Shown here: in pieces, positions 26,289 through 34,788 of the stretch
Layout: the number at the start of each line of letters is the position of its first letter
Position numbering within the stretch: position 1 is the stretch's first letter
NCBI GenBank assembly: GCA_023420895.1
Contig: JAEZUY010000005.1
Coordinates: forward strand, 1-64,000
Source: Bacillota bacterium
GTDB lineage: Bacteria > Bacillota > Clostridia > Tissierellales > Gottschalkiaceae
Direction: 5' to 3'
DNA length: 64,000 nt
Made by a program: the position numbers and the translations under genes
Notes under the pieces: generated by a model
What the model saw: only the letters and a program-made list of their open reading frames with translations
What the model was told of the DNA's origin: nothing
Databases searched by the model: none

Positions 26289-27356
26289 ATGTTAGATAAA
26301 TTAGATTTTCTAGAAGAAAGATATAAAGAACTCAGTCAGAAAATAAGCGATCCAGATGTGATTCAGAATATACAGGAATGGCAGAAACTTGTTAAAGAAC
26401 ATTCAGATTTAGAAGAAGTAGTTATGAAATACAGAGAACTTAAAAAAGTCAGAACAGGTATTGCTGAAGCGAAAGAAATGCTTCAGGAAAAACTTGATGA
26501 TGAATTCAGAGAAATTGTGAAAATGGAAATAGACGAGCTTGAAGAAAAAGAGCCGGTTTTAGAAGAAGAGCTTAAGGTTCTTCTTATTCCGAAAGATCCT
26601 AATGATGAAAAGAATGTTATCGTGGAAATCCGTGCAGGAGCAGGAGGAGACGAAGCGGGAATATTCGCAGGAGATCTTTACAGAATGTATTCAAGATATG
26701 CAGAAAGAGAAGGATGGAAACACGAGCTCATGAGTTCTTCTGAACAGGGTGTAGGAGGATTCAAAGAAGTAGTTTTCATGATAAAAGGAAACGGAGCTTA
26801 CAGCAAGCTTAAATATGAAAGCGGTGTTCACAGAGTTCAGAGAGTTCCCGATACAGAGTCGAGCGGAAGAATTCACACTTCTACAGCGACAGTAGCAGTT
26901 CTTCCGGAAGTTGACGATGTGGACGTTGAAATAAATCCGCAGGATGTAAGAGTCGACGTTTACCGTTCATCAGGTAACGGAGGACAGAGTGTTAACACGA
27001 CTGACTCTGCTGTAAGACTTACTCATATTCCAACTGGAATAGTAGTTTCGTGTCAGGACGAAAAATCTCAGCTTAAGAATAAAGACAAAGCGTTTAAAAT
27101 TCTAAAAGCGAGACTTTACGACCAGATGATGGAAGAACAGCATGCTGAAATTGCTGAAGAAAGAAAGAGTCAGGTTGGAACAGGAGACAGAAGTGCGAAG
27201 ATCAGAACTTACAATTTCCCTCAGGGAAGAATTACTGATCATAGAATAAATATGACTGTTTATAAGCTGGATAATTTCTTAGACGGTGATATAGGAGAAA
27301 TGGTCGATGCTCTGGGTACAACGGCTCAGGCTGAAAAGCTTAAGCAGATAAGCTAA
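26289..27356 (+). CDS. prfA: Peptide chain release factor 1
   Basis: Recognises UAA and UAG stop codons and triggers peptide release. The 355-residue protein has the stop-codon tripeptide P-D-T (187-189, RF1-type PxT rather than RF2-type SPF) and the catalytic GGQ (231-233), whose Gln is the PrmC target. ATG 26289 gives the family N terminus MLDKL and has agaaagg ten bases upstream; the in-frame GTG at 26280 is too close to that RBS. It heads an operon continuing to upp. Confidence 0.97.
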   Translation: MLDKLDFLEERYKELSQKISDPDVIQNIQEWQKLVKEHSDLEEVVMKYRELKKVRTGIAEAKEMLQEKLDDEFREIVKMEIDELEEKEPVLEEELKVLLIPKDPNDEKNVIVEIRAGAGGDEAGIFAGDLYRMYSRYAEREGWKHELMSSSEQGVGGFKEVVFMIKGNGAYSKLKYESGVHRVQRVPDTESSGRIHTSTATVAVLPEVDDVDVEINPQDVRVDVYRSSGNGGQSVNTTDSAVRLTHIPTGIVVSCQDEKSQLKNKDKAFKILKARLYDQMMEEQHAEIAEERKSQVGTGDRSAKIRTYNFPQGRITDHRINMTVYKLDNFLDGDIGEMVDALGTTAQAEKLKQIS

Positions 27357-27367
27357 GGGTGAAACGA

Positions 27368-28426
27368 ATGAAAAAGACTAGAATTATTAAATCTGAAGAT
27401 TTTGAAGAAAATTTAGATGAGATAGTATACGTTTTAAAAGCTGGAGGACTTGTAGTCTTCCCAACTGAAACAGTTTATGGAATAGGAGCCGACGCTATGA
27501 ATGAAGAAGCGGCGGTTTCTATTTATGAGGCAAAAGGCAGACCTCAGGATAATCCTCTGATAGTCCATATATCGAATGAAGAGCAGCTTGAAAGAGTTGC
27601 CGCAAAAATTCCGAGAATGGCAAAAAAAGTTATGAAAAAATTCTGGCCGGGGCCTCTTACAATAATATTCAACAAAAAAGAAGAAGTTCCGGAAAAGACG
27701 ACAGGCGGCCTTCAGACGGTTGCAGTAAGAATGCCGGCTAATGATATAGCGCTTAAGCTGATAGAGGCTGCAGACACGCCCATAGCGGCTCCAAGCGCTA
27801 ATATTTCAGGAAAGCCGAGCCCTACGAAGCTTGACCATGTCGTTCTCGATCTTTTCGGGAGAGTCGATGTAATAATCGACGGAGGAGAAACGGAATACGG
27901 GCTTGAGTCTACAGTTCTCGATCTTACAACTGAGACACCGATGATTTTAAGACCGGGATATATAACTAGAAAAGAGCTTGAAAAAGTTCTAAAATGCACT
28001 GTTCAGTATGATCCGTCGCTAAAAAAAGACGAATCAGGGAACACTATTCTTCCGAAATCTCCAGGACAGAAGTATAAACACTATTCTCCGGAGGCTGAAC
28101 TTAAAGTGTTCGTTTCAAAAGACAGAGATGCCGTTCTGAAGAGAATGCTTAAAGAAGAGAAGAAGTTTATGGGAAGAGGATATAAGACAGCTATCATAAC
28201 TGTAGACGAAAATAAGGATAAATTTAAATCTGAGAATGTAATATCGCTCGGAAGCATAGAGAATTATGAGGAGCTTGCCCATAATCTGTTCGGCGCTCTG
28301 AGAGAATGCGATATAATAAAGCCGGATATAATAATTTCTGAAGGATTTGAGAGCAAAGGAGTAGGAAGAGCTCTTATGAACAGGCTTGAAAAGGCTTCAG
28401 GACAGAACATAGAGTACTTAGACTGA
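27368..28426 (+). CDS. tsaC: L-threonylcarbamoyladenylate synthase (Sua5)
   Basis: Makes threonylcarbamoyl-AMP from threonine, bicarbonate and ATP for t6A37 modification of ANN-decoding tRNAs. The roughly 352-residue protein is the two-domain Sua5 form: a YrdC domain (about 10-200; FPTETVYGIGADA, APSANISGKPSPT) and a C-terminal Sua5 domain after the linker SPGQKYKHYSPEA. ATG at 27368 is preferred over GTG 27359 because aagggtg is the RBS. The gap to prfA is about ten bases, so the two are coupled. Confidence 0.95.
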   Translation: MKKTRIIKSEDFEENLDEIVYVLKAGGLVVFPTETVYGIGADAMNEEAAVSIYEAKGRPQDNPLIVHISNEEQLERVAAKIPRMAKKVMKKFWPGPLTIIFNKKEEVPEKTTGGLQTVAVRMPANDIALKLIEAADTPIAAPSANISGKPSPTKLDHVVLDLFGRVDVIIDGGETEYGLESTVLDLTTETPMILRPGYITRKELEKVLKCTVQYDPSLKKDESGNTILPKSPGQKYKHYSPEAELKVFVSKDRDAVLKRMLKEEKKFMGRGYKTAIITVDENKDKFKSENVISLGSIENYEELAHNLFGALRECDIIKPDIIISEGFESKGVGRALMNRLEKASGQNIEYLD

Positions 28427-28454
28427 TATAAATAAACAGAGTAGGTGAATTCAT

Positions 28455-28925
28455 TTGAAAATACTTTTTGTCTGCACAGGAAATACCTGCAGAAGTCCTA
28501 TGGCTGAGGCTCTTATGAAAGAAATTTCTAAAGAAAAAGGACTTGATATTGAAGTGTCCTCAGCAGGAATTCTTACAGCAGACGGACTTCCGATGTCTGT
28601 AAATTCTGAAGAGGCTTTAGCTGAAAAAGGAATTGAACTCAAAGGATTCAGTTCGACTCAGCTCACAAAGGAAATAACTGAAGATGCCGATCTCATAATA
28701 ACGATGTCGGAGTCTCATAAAAAAGCTGCATCTGAGTATTTTGGAGGAGGAGACAAGGTATATACTCTGTCTGAATTTGCGGGAGAATCCGGGAATATGG
28801 AGATAAGAGATATAAGAGATCCGTACGGTCTTCCTCTTGATTACTATATAGAATGCAGGAATGATATTGAAGAAAGAATAGTTAAAATGGCTGAAAAACT
28901 TACTGATGAGGTGAAAGGGATATGA
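28455..28925 (+). CDS. ywlE: Low-molecular-weight phosphatase, YwlE-type protein-arginine phosphatase
   Basis: A 156-residue LMW-PTP fold. The active-site loop CTGNTCRS (7-14) has Thr at position 11. In Bacillus YwlE that Thr confers selectivity for phosphoarginine over phosphotyrosine. The acid loop DIRDPYG lies near residues 117-123. YwlE reverses McsB-catalysed protein arginine phosphorylation, a degradation tag for ClpCP. The start is TTG 28455 behind gtaggtg. Its stop overlaps the rpiB start (ATGA). Confidence 0.9.
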   Translation: MKILFVCTGNTCRSPMAEALMKEISKEKGLDIEVSSAGILTADGLPMSVNSEEALAEKGIELKGFSSTQLTKEITEDADLIITMSESHKKAASEYFGGGDKVYTLSEFAGESGNMEIRDIRDPYGLPLDYYIECRNDIEERIVKMAEKLTDEVKGI

Positions 28926-29359
28926 AAATAGGGTTAGGAAGCGATCATGGAGGATATGAACTGAAAGAAAAGATAAAAAAACATCTTGAAGACAGAAATA
29001 TCGAATACGTGGATTATGGAACTGATTCACTTGAATCAGTAGATTATCCTGATTACGGAAAGAAGACTGCAGAAGGAGTTATAAACGGAGATTGCGACAG
29101 AGCCATAGTAGTATGCGGAACTGGAATAGGAATTTCTGTTGCGGCGAATAAAGTAAAAGGAATAAGATGTGCACTCTGTTCAGATACTTATTCAGCAAGA
29201 ATGTCGAGAGAACACAATAATGCAAATATGCTTGCACTTGGAGGAAGAGTTCTCGGAGAAGATCTTGCCAAAGAAATCGTGGATTCATGGCTTGACGGTG
29301 AGTTTGCAGGCGGAAGACACGCAAGAAGAGTGGATAAAATAATGGAAATAGAGAAGTAG
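28922..29359 (+). CDS. rpiB: Ribose-5-phosphate isomerase B
   Basis: Interconverts ribose-5-phosphate and ribulose-5-phosphate. The 145-residue LacAB/RpiB protein has GSDHGGYELKE at the N terminus and VCGTGIGISVAANKVKGIR (about 64-82) with the catalytic Cys. SREHNNANMLALGGR (about 97-111) is also conserved. It overlaps ywlE by four bases and its stop abuts the upp RBS, so it is a tightly packed operon gene. Confidence 0.96.
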   Translation: MKIGLGSDHGGYELKEKIKKHLEDRNIEYVDYGTDSLESVDYPDYGKKTAEGVINGDCDRAIVVCGTGIGISVAANKVKGIRCALCSDTYSARMSREHNNANMLALGGRVLGEDLAKEIVDSWLDGEFAGGRHARRVDKIMEIEK

Positions 29360-29368
29360 GTGCTTAGA

Positions 29369-30010
29369 TTGGGAAAAACTGTTATATTAGATCATCCGCT
29401 TATTGAACATAAAATAGCGATACTTAAAAATAAAAATACAGGAACTAAAGAGTTCAGAGAAGTTGTAGATGAACTTGCTATGATTATAGCTGTTGAAGCA
29501 ACTAGAGATTTGGAGTTAACTTCACACAAAATAGAAACTCCTCTTGCTGAGACAGAAGTTAAAATGATAGATGGTAAAAAGCTTATTCTTGTTCCAATAC
29601 TGAGAGCTGGATTAGGAATGGTTGAAGGCTTTCTTCAAGTAATGCCGAATGTAAAAGTCGGCCATGTTGGACTTTACAGAGAACCTGAAACGCTTAAGCC
29701 TGTTGAGTACTACTGCAAACTGCCGGTAGATACTGAAAACAGAGATGTGATAGTTCTTGATCCTATGCTTGCAACTGGAGGATCGGCGGAAGCGGCTGTT
29801 CAGTTCGTGAAAGAGAGATTCAAACCTAGAAAGGTATCTATGGCATGCATACTTGGATGTCCAGAAGGTATAAATCATCTGAAAGAGCATCATCCGGATA
29901 TAGATCTTTATGTTGCTCATGTAGATGAAAAGCTGAACGAACATGGATATATTCTTCCAGGACTTGGAGACGCAGGTGACAGAATATTCGGAACGGAAGG
30001 AACAGATTAG
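29369..30010 (+). CDS. upp: Uracil phosphoribosyltransferase
   Basis: Salvages uracil with PRPP to give UMP. The roughly 213-residue type I PRTase has the PRPP loop VLDPMLATGGSA (about 127-138), LVPILRAGLGM (about 75-85) and the uracil-binding C terminus YILPGLGDAGDRIFGT. TTG 29369 (product MGKTVILDHPL) is preferred over GTG 29360, which lies in the RBS taggtg. A terminator follows, closing the prfA-sua5-ywlE-rpiB-upp unit. Confidence 0.96.
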   Translation: MGKTVILDHPLIEHKIAILKNKNTGTKEFREVVDELAMIIAVEATRDLELTSHKIETPLAETEVKMIDGKKLILVPILRAGLGMVEGFLQVMPNVKVGHVGLYREPETLKPVEYYCKLPVDTENRDVIVLDPMLATGGSAEAAVQFVKERFKPRKVSMACILGCPEGINHLKEHHPDIDLYVAHVDEKLNEHGYILPGLGDAGDRIFGTEGTD

Positions 30011-30056
30011 AATCATAGATTGAAACTGTTATTAAAAATAAATTTTTTGAATTGTG

Positions 30057-30097
30057 AAATCCTCTGACCGGCTTTAATCTGTCAGAGGATTTTTTTA
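30057..30097 (+). terminator. Intrinsic terminator after upp
   Basis: aatcctctgac/gtcagaggatt (30058-30068, 30081-30091) followed by a T-run. Confidence 0.92.
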
Positions 30098-30158
30098 TAA
30101 AGAAATTTTTAAAAGATTTCAGAACGTCAGATAAGCGCAAATATTTGATTTCAAAGCC

Positions 30159-30186
30159 TTGTAGTATAAAAAATCTATATTATAAT
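30159..30186 (+). promoter_or_regulatory. Promoter of comEB-tagO-wecB
   Basis: TTGTAG (30159-30164), 16 bases, TATAAT (30181-30186), after the upp terminator and 44 bases before the comEB start. Confidence 0.6.
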
Positions 30187-30229
30187 ATAGATAAGTGAAA
30201 AATTAAGCTTTATTTGAGGGGAAATGATT

Positions 30230-30691
30230 ATGAGACCCAGCTGGGATGAATATTTTATAGAAATAGTCAATGTTATAAAAAAACGTTCTACCTGCTGCAG
30301 AAGACAGGTTGGAGCTCTGATTGTTAAGGACAAGAAGATTCTTTCAACGGGTTATAACGGATCTCCAACTGGTCTGAGACACTGCGAAGAGGTGGGATGT
30401 CTGAGAGACGAACTCGGAATACCTTCGGGGCAGAGGCATGAGCTTTGCAGAGGACTGCACGCTGAACAGAATGCGATAGTGCATGCGGCTCATTCCGGCG
30501 TGAGTATTGCCGGATCTACTATATATGTAACTAACCAGCCATGTATACTGTGCGCTAAGATGATTATAAATGCAGGGATAGTAAGAATAGTCTATGAAAA
30601 AGGATATCCGGATGAGCTTGCTATGGAACTGCTTAAAGAAGCGGGCGTGGAAATTACTAAGCTGGAAATAAAGAACGGAGAGGAAAGTTGA
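30230..30691 (+). CDS. comEB: dCMP deaminase (ComEB-like)
   Basis: Deaminates dCMP to dUMP for thymidylate synthesis. The roughly 153-residue zinc enzyme shows HAE (77-79) and PCxxC (104-108) as zinc and catalytic residues, and extra Cys/His (CCRR, HCEEVGC) that in this family bind a second zinc. ATG 30230 is chosen because GAGGGG (30216-30221) is eight bases upstream; ATG 30224 would be only two away. Its stop overlaps the tagO start by one base (TGATG). With dut and upp it forms the pyrimidine theme of this window. Confidence 0.93.
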   Translation: MRPSWDEYFIEIVNVIKKRSTCCRRQVGALIVKDKKILSTGYNGSPTGLRHCEEVGCLRDELGIPSGQRHELCRGLHAEQNAIVHAAHSGVSIAGSTIYVTNQPCILCAKMIINAGIVRIVYEKGYPDELAMELLKEAGVEITKLEIKNGEES

Positions 30692-31734
30692 TGAGTTATT
30701 TAAAAATATTAATCGTTCCTATGCTTATAGCATTTATTGCGACTCCTTTTGCAAAGAAAGTTGCATCGATGATAGGAGCAATAGATGTTCCTAGAGACAA
30801 CAGAAGAATGCATACTAAGCCGATACCTAGGCTCGGAGGACTGGCGATATTTATAGCGGCGACAATATCGATTCTGATATTTGAGAAGATGTCGCCGGAG
30901 ATAATAGGTTTTTTAATCGCTTCCGTAATAATAACTATAACGGGAATAATAGATGACGTGAAAGAGCTTCCAGCAAAACTGAAACTGGGAATTCAGATAC
31001 TTGCGGCAGTAGTGCTTTATTTCGCAGGAATAAGAATAGAAATACTGTCGGATCCGATTTTTTCAGATCATGGATATATAGGACTTCAATGGTATCTTTC
31101 TTTTCCACTGACTGTTTTCTGGATAGTCGGAGTTACAAACACTATAAATCTTATAGACGGACTTGACGGTCTCTCAGCAGGAATAAGTGCGATAGCGGCT
31201 ATATCTATGGGTATAGTTACAGCACTTGACGGGAATTATGCCGCTGCTGCATTCGCTTTTATAATCGCGGGATCGGCAATAGGATTTCTTCCTTATAATT
31301 TCAATCCTGCAAGTATATTCATGGGAGACACTGGTGCTCTGTATCTTGGAATATCTCTGGCAGCGATATCGATAGAAGGAGCAGTTAAAAGCACAACGGC
31401 AGTAGCCTTCGTAATACCTATGCTTATTTTAGGACTTCCGCTGTTCGACACTTCTTTTGCAATGTTCAGAAGATACAGAAACGGAAAACCGATTATGGGA
31501 GCTGACAGAGGACATATACACCACAAACTCATAGATCTCGGATTTGGACAGAAGAAAACAGTGCTGATACTTTACGGAGTCGGAATAGCTTTCGGGCTTC
31601 TTGCAATATTGATATATACAAGCCTGGATTTTGTGAGCGGAATAATCCTTATAGCAATTTTTGTGGCAGTGCTTTTACTTTTTAAGAATAAGATAAGAGC
31701 GCTAATTGTAAAAGCTAGAAGAAAAAGAGGATAG
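30691..31734 (+). CDS. tagO: Undecaprenyl-phosphate GlcNAc-1-phosphate transferase
   Basis: Membrane glycosyl-1-phosphate transferase of the MraY/WecA/TagO family, about 347 residues with about ten or eleven hydrophobic segments. It starts cell-wall polymers (teichoic or related secondary polymer) by moving GlcNAc-1-P from UDP-GlcNAc to undecaprenyl phosphate. Motifs are DDVKELPAK on a cytosolic loop (about 92-100), NLIDGLDGLSAG (about 154-165) and the C-terminal ADRGHIHHKLIDLG, typical of the WecA/TagO branch. Coupling to comEB is through a one-base overlap. wecB follows in the same pathway. Confidence 0.93.
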   Translation: MSYLKILIVPMLIAFIATPFAKKVASMIGAIDVPRDNRRMHTKPIPRLGGLAIFIAATISILIFEKMSPEIIGFLIASVIITITGIIDDVKELPAKLKLGIQILAAVVLYFAGIRIEILSDPIFSDHGYIGLQWYLSFPLTVFWIVGVTNTINLIDGLDGLSAGISAIAAISMGIVTALDGNYAAAAFAFIIAGSAIGFLPYNFNPASIFMGDTGALYLGISLAAISIEGAVKSTTAVAFVIPMLILGLPLFDTSFAMFRRYRNGKPIMGADRGHIHHKLIDLGFGQKKTVLILYGVGIAFGLLAILIYTSLDFVSGIILIAIFVAVLLLFKNKIRALIVKARRKRG

Positions 31735-31777
31735 AAAGAGTTTTAAAATAGAATTTTAATAAAAGGTGGAGATTTTT

Positions 31778-32908
31778 TTGATAAAAGTAATGACGATATT
31801 TGGTACTAGACCTGAAGCGATAAAAATGGCTCCAGTTATAAAAAAACTTAATGAAAATCCAAATATAGATCATAGAGCCTGTGTGACTGCACAGCACAGA
31901 GATATGCTTGACCAGGTTCTGAATATTTTCGGAATAAAACCTGATTATGATCTCAACATATTTTCTCCAGGACAGAGTCTTTCAGATATAATGGCGAAAT
32001 CGCTGAAAGGTCTTGAAGAGGCGATAAAGGATTTCGGACCTGATCTGATTCTAGTTCAGGGAGACACTTCAACTGTGTTTGCAGGTGCGCTTGCAGCATT
32101 TTACAATAATGTTGAAATCGGCCATATAGAAGCAGGTCTCAGAAGCGGAAATCTCTATTCTCCATTCCCTGAAGAAGCTAACAGAAAGCTTACGGGAATA
32201 ATATCTAATTTCCATTTTGCTCCAACAGAGGACAGCAAAGAAAATCTTCTTAAAGAAGGATATTCTGAGGAAAATATCTATATTACGGGAAACACATCGA
32301 TAGATGCGCTTTTAGATATAACTGAAAAGCCTTTTGAATTCGAAGATGAAGTTCTTAAAAATATAGATTTTGACAGTAAAAGAGTAATTTTACTGACTTC
32401 TCATAGAAGAGAGAATTTAGGAAAACCTATGGAGAATATATTCTCAGCAGTAAGAAGAATCGTTGATAAATACGATGACTGTGAAGTAGTATTCCCTGTT
32501 CACCTGAATCCTAAGGTAAGAGAAATTGCAGAGAGAATACTTGGAGACAGTGAAAGAGTTCATCTGATAGAGCCTCTTGACTATCTTCCATTTGCCAATC
32601 TGCAGAAAAAATCTTATTTTATAATTACAGATTCAGGAGGAGTTCAGGAAGAGGCGCCTACATTAGGAAAGCCGATACTCGTGATAAGAGAGGAAACGGA
32701 AAGACCGGAAGGAATAGAAGCAGGAACTGCTAAACTTGTCGGAACTTCCGAAGAGAAAGTTTTCAGCAGCATGGATACTCTTATGTCTGATGAAGAAGCT
32801 TACGAAAAAATGGCTTCAGCAGTTAATCCTTATGGAGACGGAACGGCTGCGGAAAAAATAGTAGACATAATAGAAAAGTCTTTTGAAAGCAGAAGAAATC
32901 ATAAATAG
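31778..32908 (+). CDS. wecB: UDP-N-acetylglucosamine 2-epimerase (non-hydrolysing)
   Basis: Interconverts UDP-GlcNAc and UDP-ManNAc, supplying ManNAc for the wall polymer begun by TagO. The roughly 376-residue GT-B protein has VMTIFGTRPEAIKMAP at the N terminus, QGDTSTVFAGALAA (about 93-106), HIEAGLRS, and SGGVQEEAPTLGKP near residues 285-298. TTG 31778 is taken as start because AAAAGGTGGAG (31761-31771) lies six bases upstream; the in-frame GTG 31766 is inside it. Such ManNAc-containing polymers commonly anchor SLH proteins like the one at the window start, though that link is inferred. Confidence 0.94.
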   Translation: MIKVMTIFGTRPEAIKMAPVIKKLNENPNIDHRACVTAQHRDMLDQVLNIFGIKPDYDLNIFSPGQSLSDIMAKSLKGLEEAIKDFGPDLILVQGDTSTVFAGALAAFYNNVEIGHIEAGLRSGNLYSPFPEEANRKLTGIISNFHFAPTEDSKENLLKEGYSEENIYITGNTSIDALLDITEKPFEFEDEVLKNIDFDSKRVILLTSHRRENLGKPMENIFSAVRRIVDKYDDCEVVFPVHLNPKVREIAERILGDSERVHLIEPLDYLPFANLQKKSYFIITDSGGVQEEAPTLGKPILVIREETERPEGIEAGTAKLVGTSEEKVFSSMDTLMSDEEAYEKMASAVNPYGDGTAAEKIVDIIEKSFESRRNHK

Positions 32909-32929
32909 GTAGATTTATAACGGACAAAA

Positions 32930-32938
32930 TGGTATAAT
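32930..32938 (+). promoter_or_regulatory. Extended -10 box just ahead of a terminator
   Basis: TGGTATAAT lies only 13 bases upstream of the wecB-atp terminator hairpin. A transcript from here would end after about 40 nt. Confidence 0.4.
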
Positions 32939-32950
32939 ACTTGTTAATGG

Positions 32951-32985
32951 ACCCTAACTTAAACTTAAGTTAGGGTTTTATTTAT
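32951..32985 (+). terminator. Intrinsic terminator after wecB
   Basis: accctaactta/taagttagggt (32951-32961, 32966-32976) with a four-base loop and T-rich tail. Confidence 0.9.
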
Positions 32986-33070
32986 TAAATGCTGTCAAAC
33001 GTTTGCAGAATCTGTAAATATTAAACTGGAACTGAAAACGAAAGACGGCTTTAAATTTGTGAAAAGCGGT

Positions 33071-33137
33071 TTAGTGCTTTAGTGCTTTGATGTATACATC
33101 AAAAACGGTATTAATTATGTTAAATATTTATTATAAT
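33071..33137 (+). promoter_or_regulatory. Regulatory region of the atp operon: tandem repeat, palindrome, -10
   Basis: Two copies of tttagtgc in tandem (about 33070-33085) run into a perfect 18-bp palindrome TTTGATGTATACATCAAA (33086-33103). TATAAT follows at 33132-33137, about 24 bases before the first start codon. The palindrome sits at or just upstream of the expected -35 position, where a regulator could act. Confidence 0.5.
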
Positions 33138-33160
33138 ATATATAAAGCAGGTGAGTAGTA

Positions 33161-33547
33161 TTGAAGAACAAAACTAGAATTTTAGCAAATCTTGCTTTAG
33201 TAACCCAAATTGGTTTAACTGTGGCACTAATTCTCATATTCTTCATATTTCTCGGAAAAGTTTTAGATGATAAACTCGGAACTAAGGTTGTATTTCTTAT
33301 AATTTTTACGATTATAGGAGTTCTTTCGGCTTTTAATTATATTTTTAGAATAGGAATCAGCGGAGCGGGTAAGAATAGAAAGACGACAGTCAGTTACGAT
33401 AAAAAAGAAACTAAAAAACTTTCAGAAGAAAATGAGCATATTCAGAGAGAAAAACTGAAGGAAAAAGAGAAGAAAAAAGAGATGTACGAAAAGTCAAAGC
33501 GCTTAAAAGAAAAAAGAAAAGAGGATAATCAGAATGGCGTTAGGTAA
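33161..33547 (+). CDS. atpZ: AtpZ/AtpI-type small membrane protein of the ATP synthase operon
   Basis: A 128-residue protein with two transmembrane segments (about 12-35 and 42-62) followed by a highly charged Lys/Glu tail (about 70-128). Position and hairpin topology match AtpZ (putative F0F1-ATPase assembly or Mg2+-related subunit), which together with AtpI heads many clostridial atp operons. The charged tail is longer than usual. The start is TTG 33161 behind gcaggtga. Its end overlaps the next gene by 14 bases. Confidence 0.75.
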   Translation: MKNKTRILANLALVTQIGLTVALILIFFIFLGKVLDDKLGTKVVFLIIFTIIGVLSAFNYIFRIGISGAGKNRKTTVSYDKKETKKLSEENEHIQREKLKEKEKKKEMYEKSKRLKEKRKEDNQNGVR

Positions 33548-33911
33548 AAATTACATGGGCACTATAATAAAGAGAAGTCTCATAATTATAGCGGCCGCAT
33601 CACTAATATTTCTAATAATTTTTGATAATCCTAAACCTTATATACTGGGCGCAGTTTTCGGCGGAATAATAAATATTCTGTCTCTGAAGCTTTTGGAACT
33701 GAGCACAAAAAAGGCTATGAACATGAATGAAGGAAAAGCAAAAGCTTATGCCAGTGTAAACTACTTTATAAGATTTGCGATATATGGTATAGTTTTAGTA
33801 ATAGCTGCAAAGGCAGATTATATTAGTTTTATAACTACAATAATCTTCATGTTCACTGTAAAAACGGTTATAGTTTTAGACAGTCTTTACGATACTATTA
33901 AAAAAGCTTAG
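33534..33911 (+). CDS. atpI: ATP synthase protein I
   Basis: A 125-residue membrane protein with four predicted segments in the ATP-synt_I family (LGAVFGGIINILSLKLL about 37-53; YFIRFAIYGIVLVIAAKAD about 75-93). AtpI assists assembly of the c ring in related enzymes. It overlaps atpZ by 14 bases and is followed by a 167-base spacer with palindromes before atpB. Confidence 0.85.
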   Translation: MALGKNYMGTIIKRSLIIIAAASLIFLIIFDNPKPYILGAVFGGIINILSLKLLELSTKKAMNMNEGKAKAYASVNYFIRFAIYGIVLVIAAKADYISFITTIIFMFTVKTVIVLDSLYDTIKKA

Positions 33912-33993
33912 AAACAGCTCTTAAAAATTAGATAGTTTTTTCTGTCAAATTCAGAGAAAACGTTATCCAAATTTACTTAAATCATGTATGATT

Positions 33994-34043
33994 CACTTAA
34001 ATTTTAAGTGTTGAAATAAAATCAGCAATCAGTGAAAACTGAT
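33994..34043 (+). promoter_or_regulatory. Palindrome and GAAA-tetraloop hairpin before atpB
   Basis: CACTTAAA-T-TTTAAGTG (33994-34010) is a perfect palindrome, and ATCAGT-GAAA-ACTGAT (34028-34043) is a perfect hairpin with a GNRA tetraloop, ending 21 bases before the atpB RBS. They may set mRNA processing or translation of atpB. Confidence 0.45.
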
Positions 34044-34078
34044 ATGGTTTAAAATATCTAATGAAAGGGGGAAAAGCT

Positions 34079-34780
34079 TTGGAAGAAATGGGTATAAAAT
34101 TTATGCTGGGCGGCAAAGAGATTTTTATCCACGACACAATCGTAAACTCCATAATAATTACGATAGGTCTGATAATATTCGCATTCGTCGTAAACAGCAA
34201 AATTAAGAAAGCCGATCCTACTAAAAAGCCGACAGGCCTTGTGAACGTAATGGAGATAGTTTATACAATGGTTCATGATCTTGTTGAGAGTACAATGGGG
34301 AAAGGACCTACTAGAGAAAGATTATTTCCATACTTAATGACATTAGTTTTATTTTTACCAATAGCAAACATATTTGGGCTGTTAGGATTTTCACCGCCTA
34401 CTTCAGATTACAACGTAACTCTGTCGCTGGCGCTGATAACATTCGTTATGACTCAGTATTACGGTATTAAAACTAACAAGCTTAGCGGTTATTTAAAAGG
34501 ATATATAGAACCGGTTGCATTTCTACTGCCGCTTAACATTGTTGGAGAAATATCCAACCCTATATCATTATCTTTCCGTCTATTCGGTAATATACTGAGC
34601 GGGGGAATAATAATGGGACTGCTTTATCAGGCGCTTGGATGGATTGCACCGCTTTTAACACCGGTGTTCCACACATACTTCGACCTTTTTGCAGGATTCA
34701 TACAGACATTCATATTCTTAATGCTTACAATGGTGTTTGTTGGAGGAAATCTTCCAGACGAGGAAGAAGCAGTGAGTTAG
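34079..34780 (+). CDS. atpB: F0F1 ATP synthase subunit a
   Basis: Membrane stator subunit forming the two ion half-channels against the c ring. About 233 residues, five to six hydrophobic segments. The essential stator arginine is in SLSFRLFGNILSG (about 162-174), with the C-terminal helix FHTYFDLFAGFIQTFIFLML. I prefer TTG 34079 because AAAGGGGG (34064-34071) lies seven bases upstream; the ATG at 34061 overlaps that RBS. The gene is separated from atpE by 230 bases holding an IS remnant. Confidence 0.94.
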   Translation: MEEMGIKFMLGGKEIFIHDTIVNSIIITIGLIIFAFVVNSKIKKADPTKKPTGLVNVMEIVYTMVHDLVESTMGKGPTRERLFPYLMTLVLFLPIANIFGLLGFSPPTSDYNVTLSLALITFVMTQYYGIKTNKLSGYLKGYIEPVAFLLPLNIVGEISNPISLSFRLFGNILSGGIIMGLLYQALGWIAPLLTPVFHTYFDLFAGFIQTFIFLMLTMVFVGGNLPDEEEAVS

Positions 34781-34788
34781 TTTCAAAA

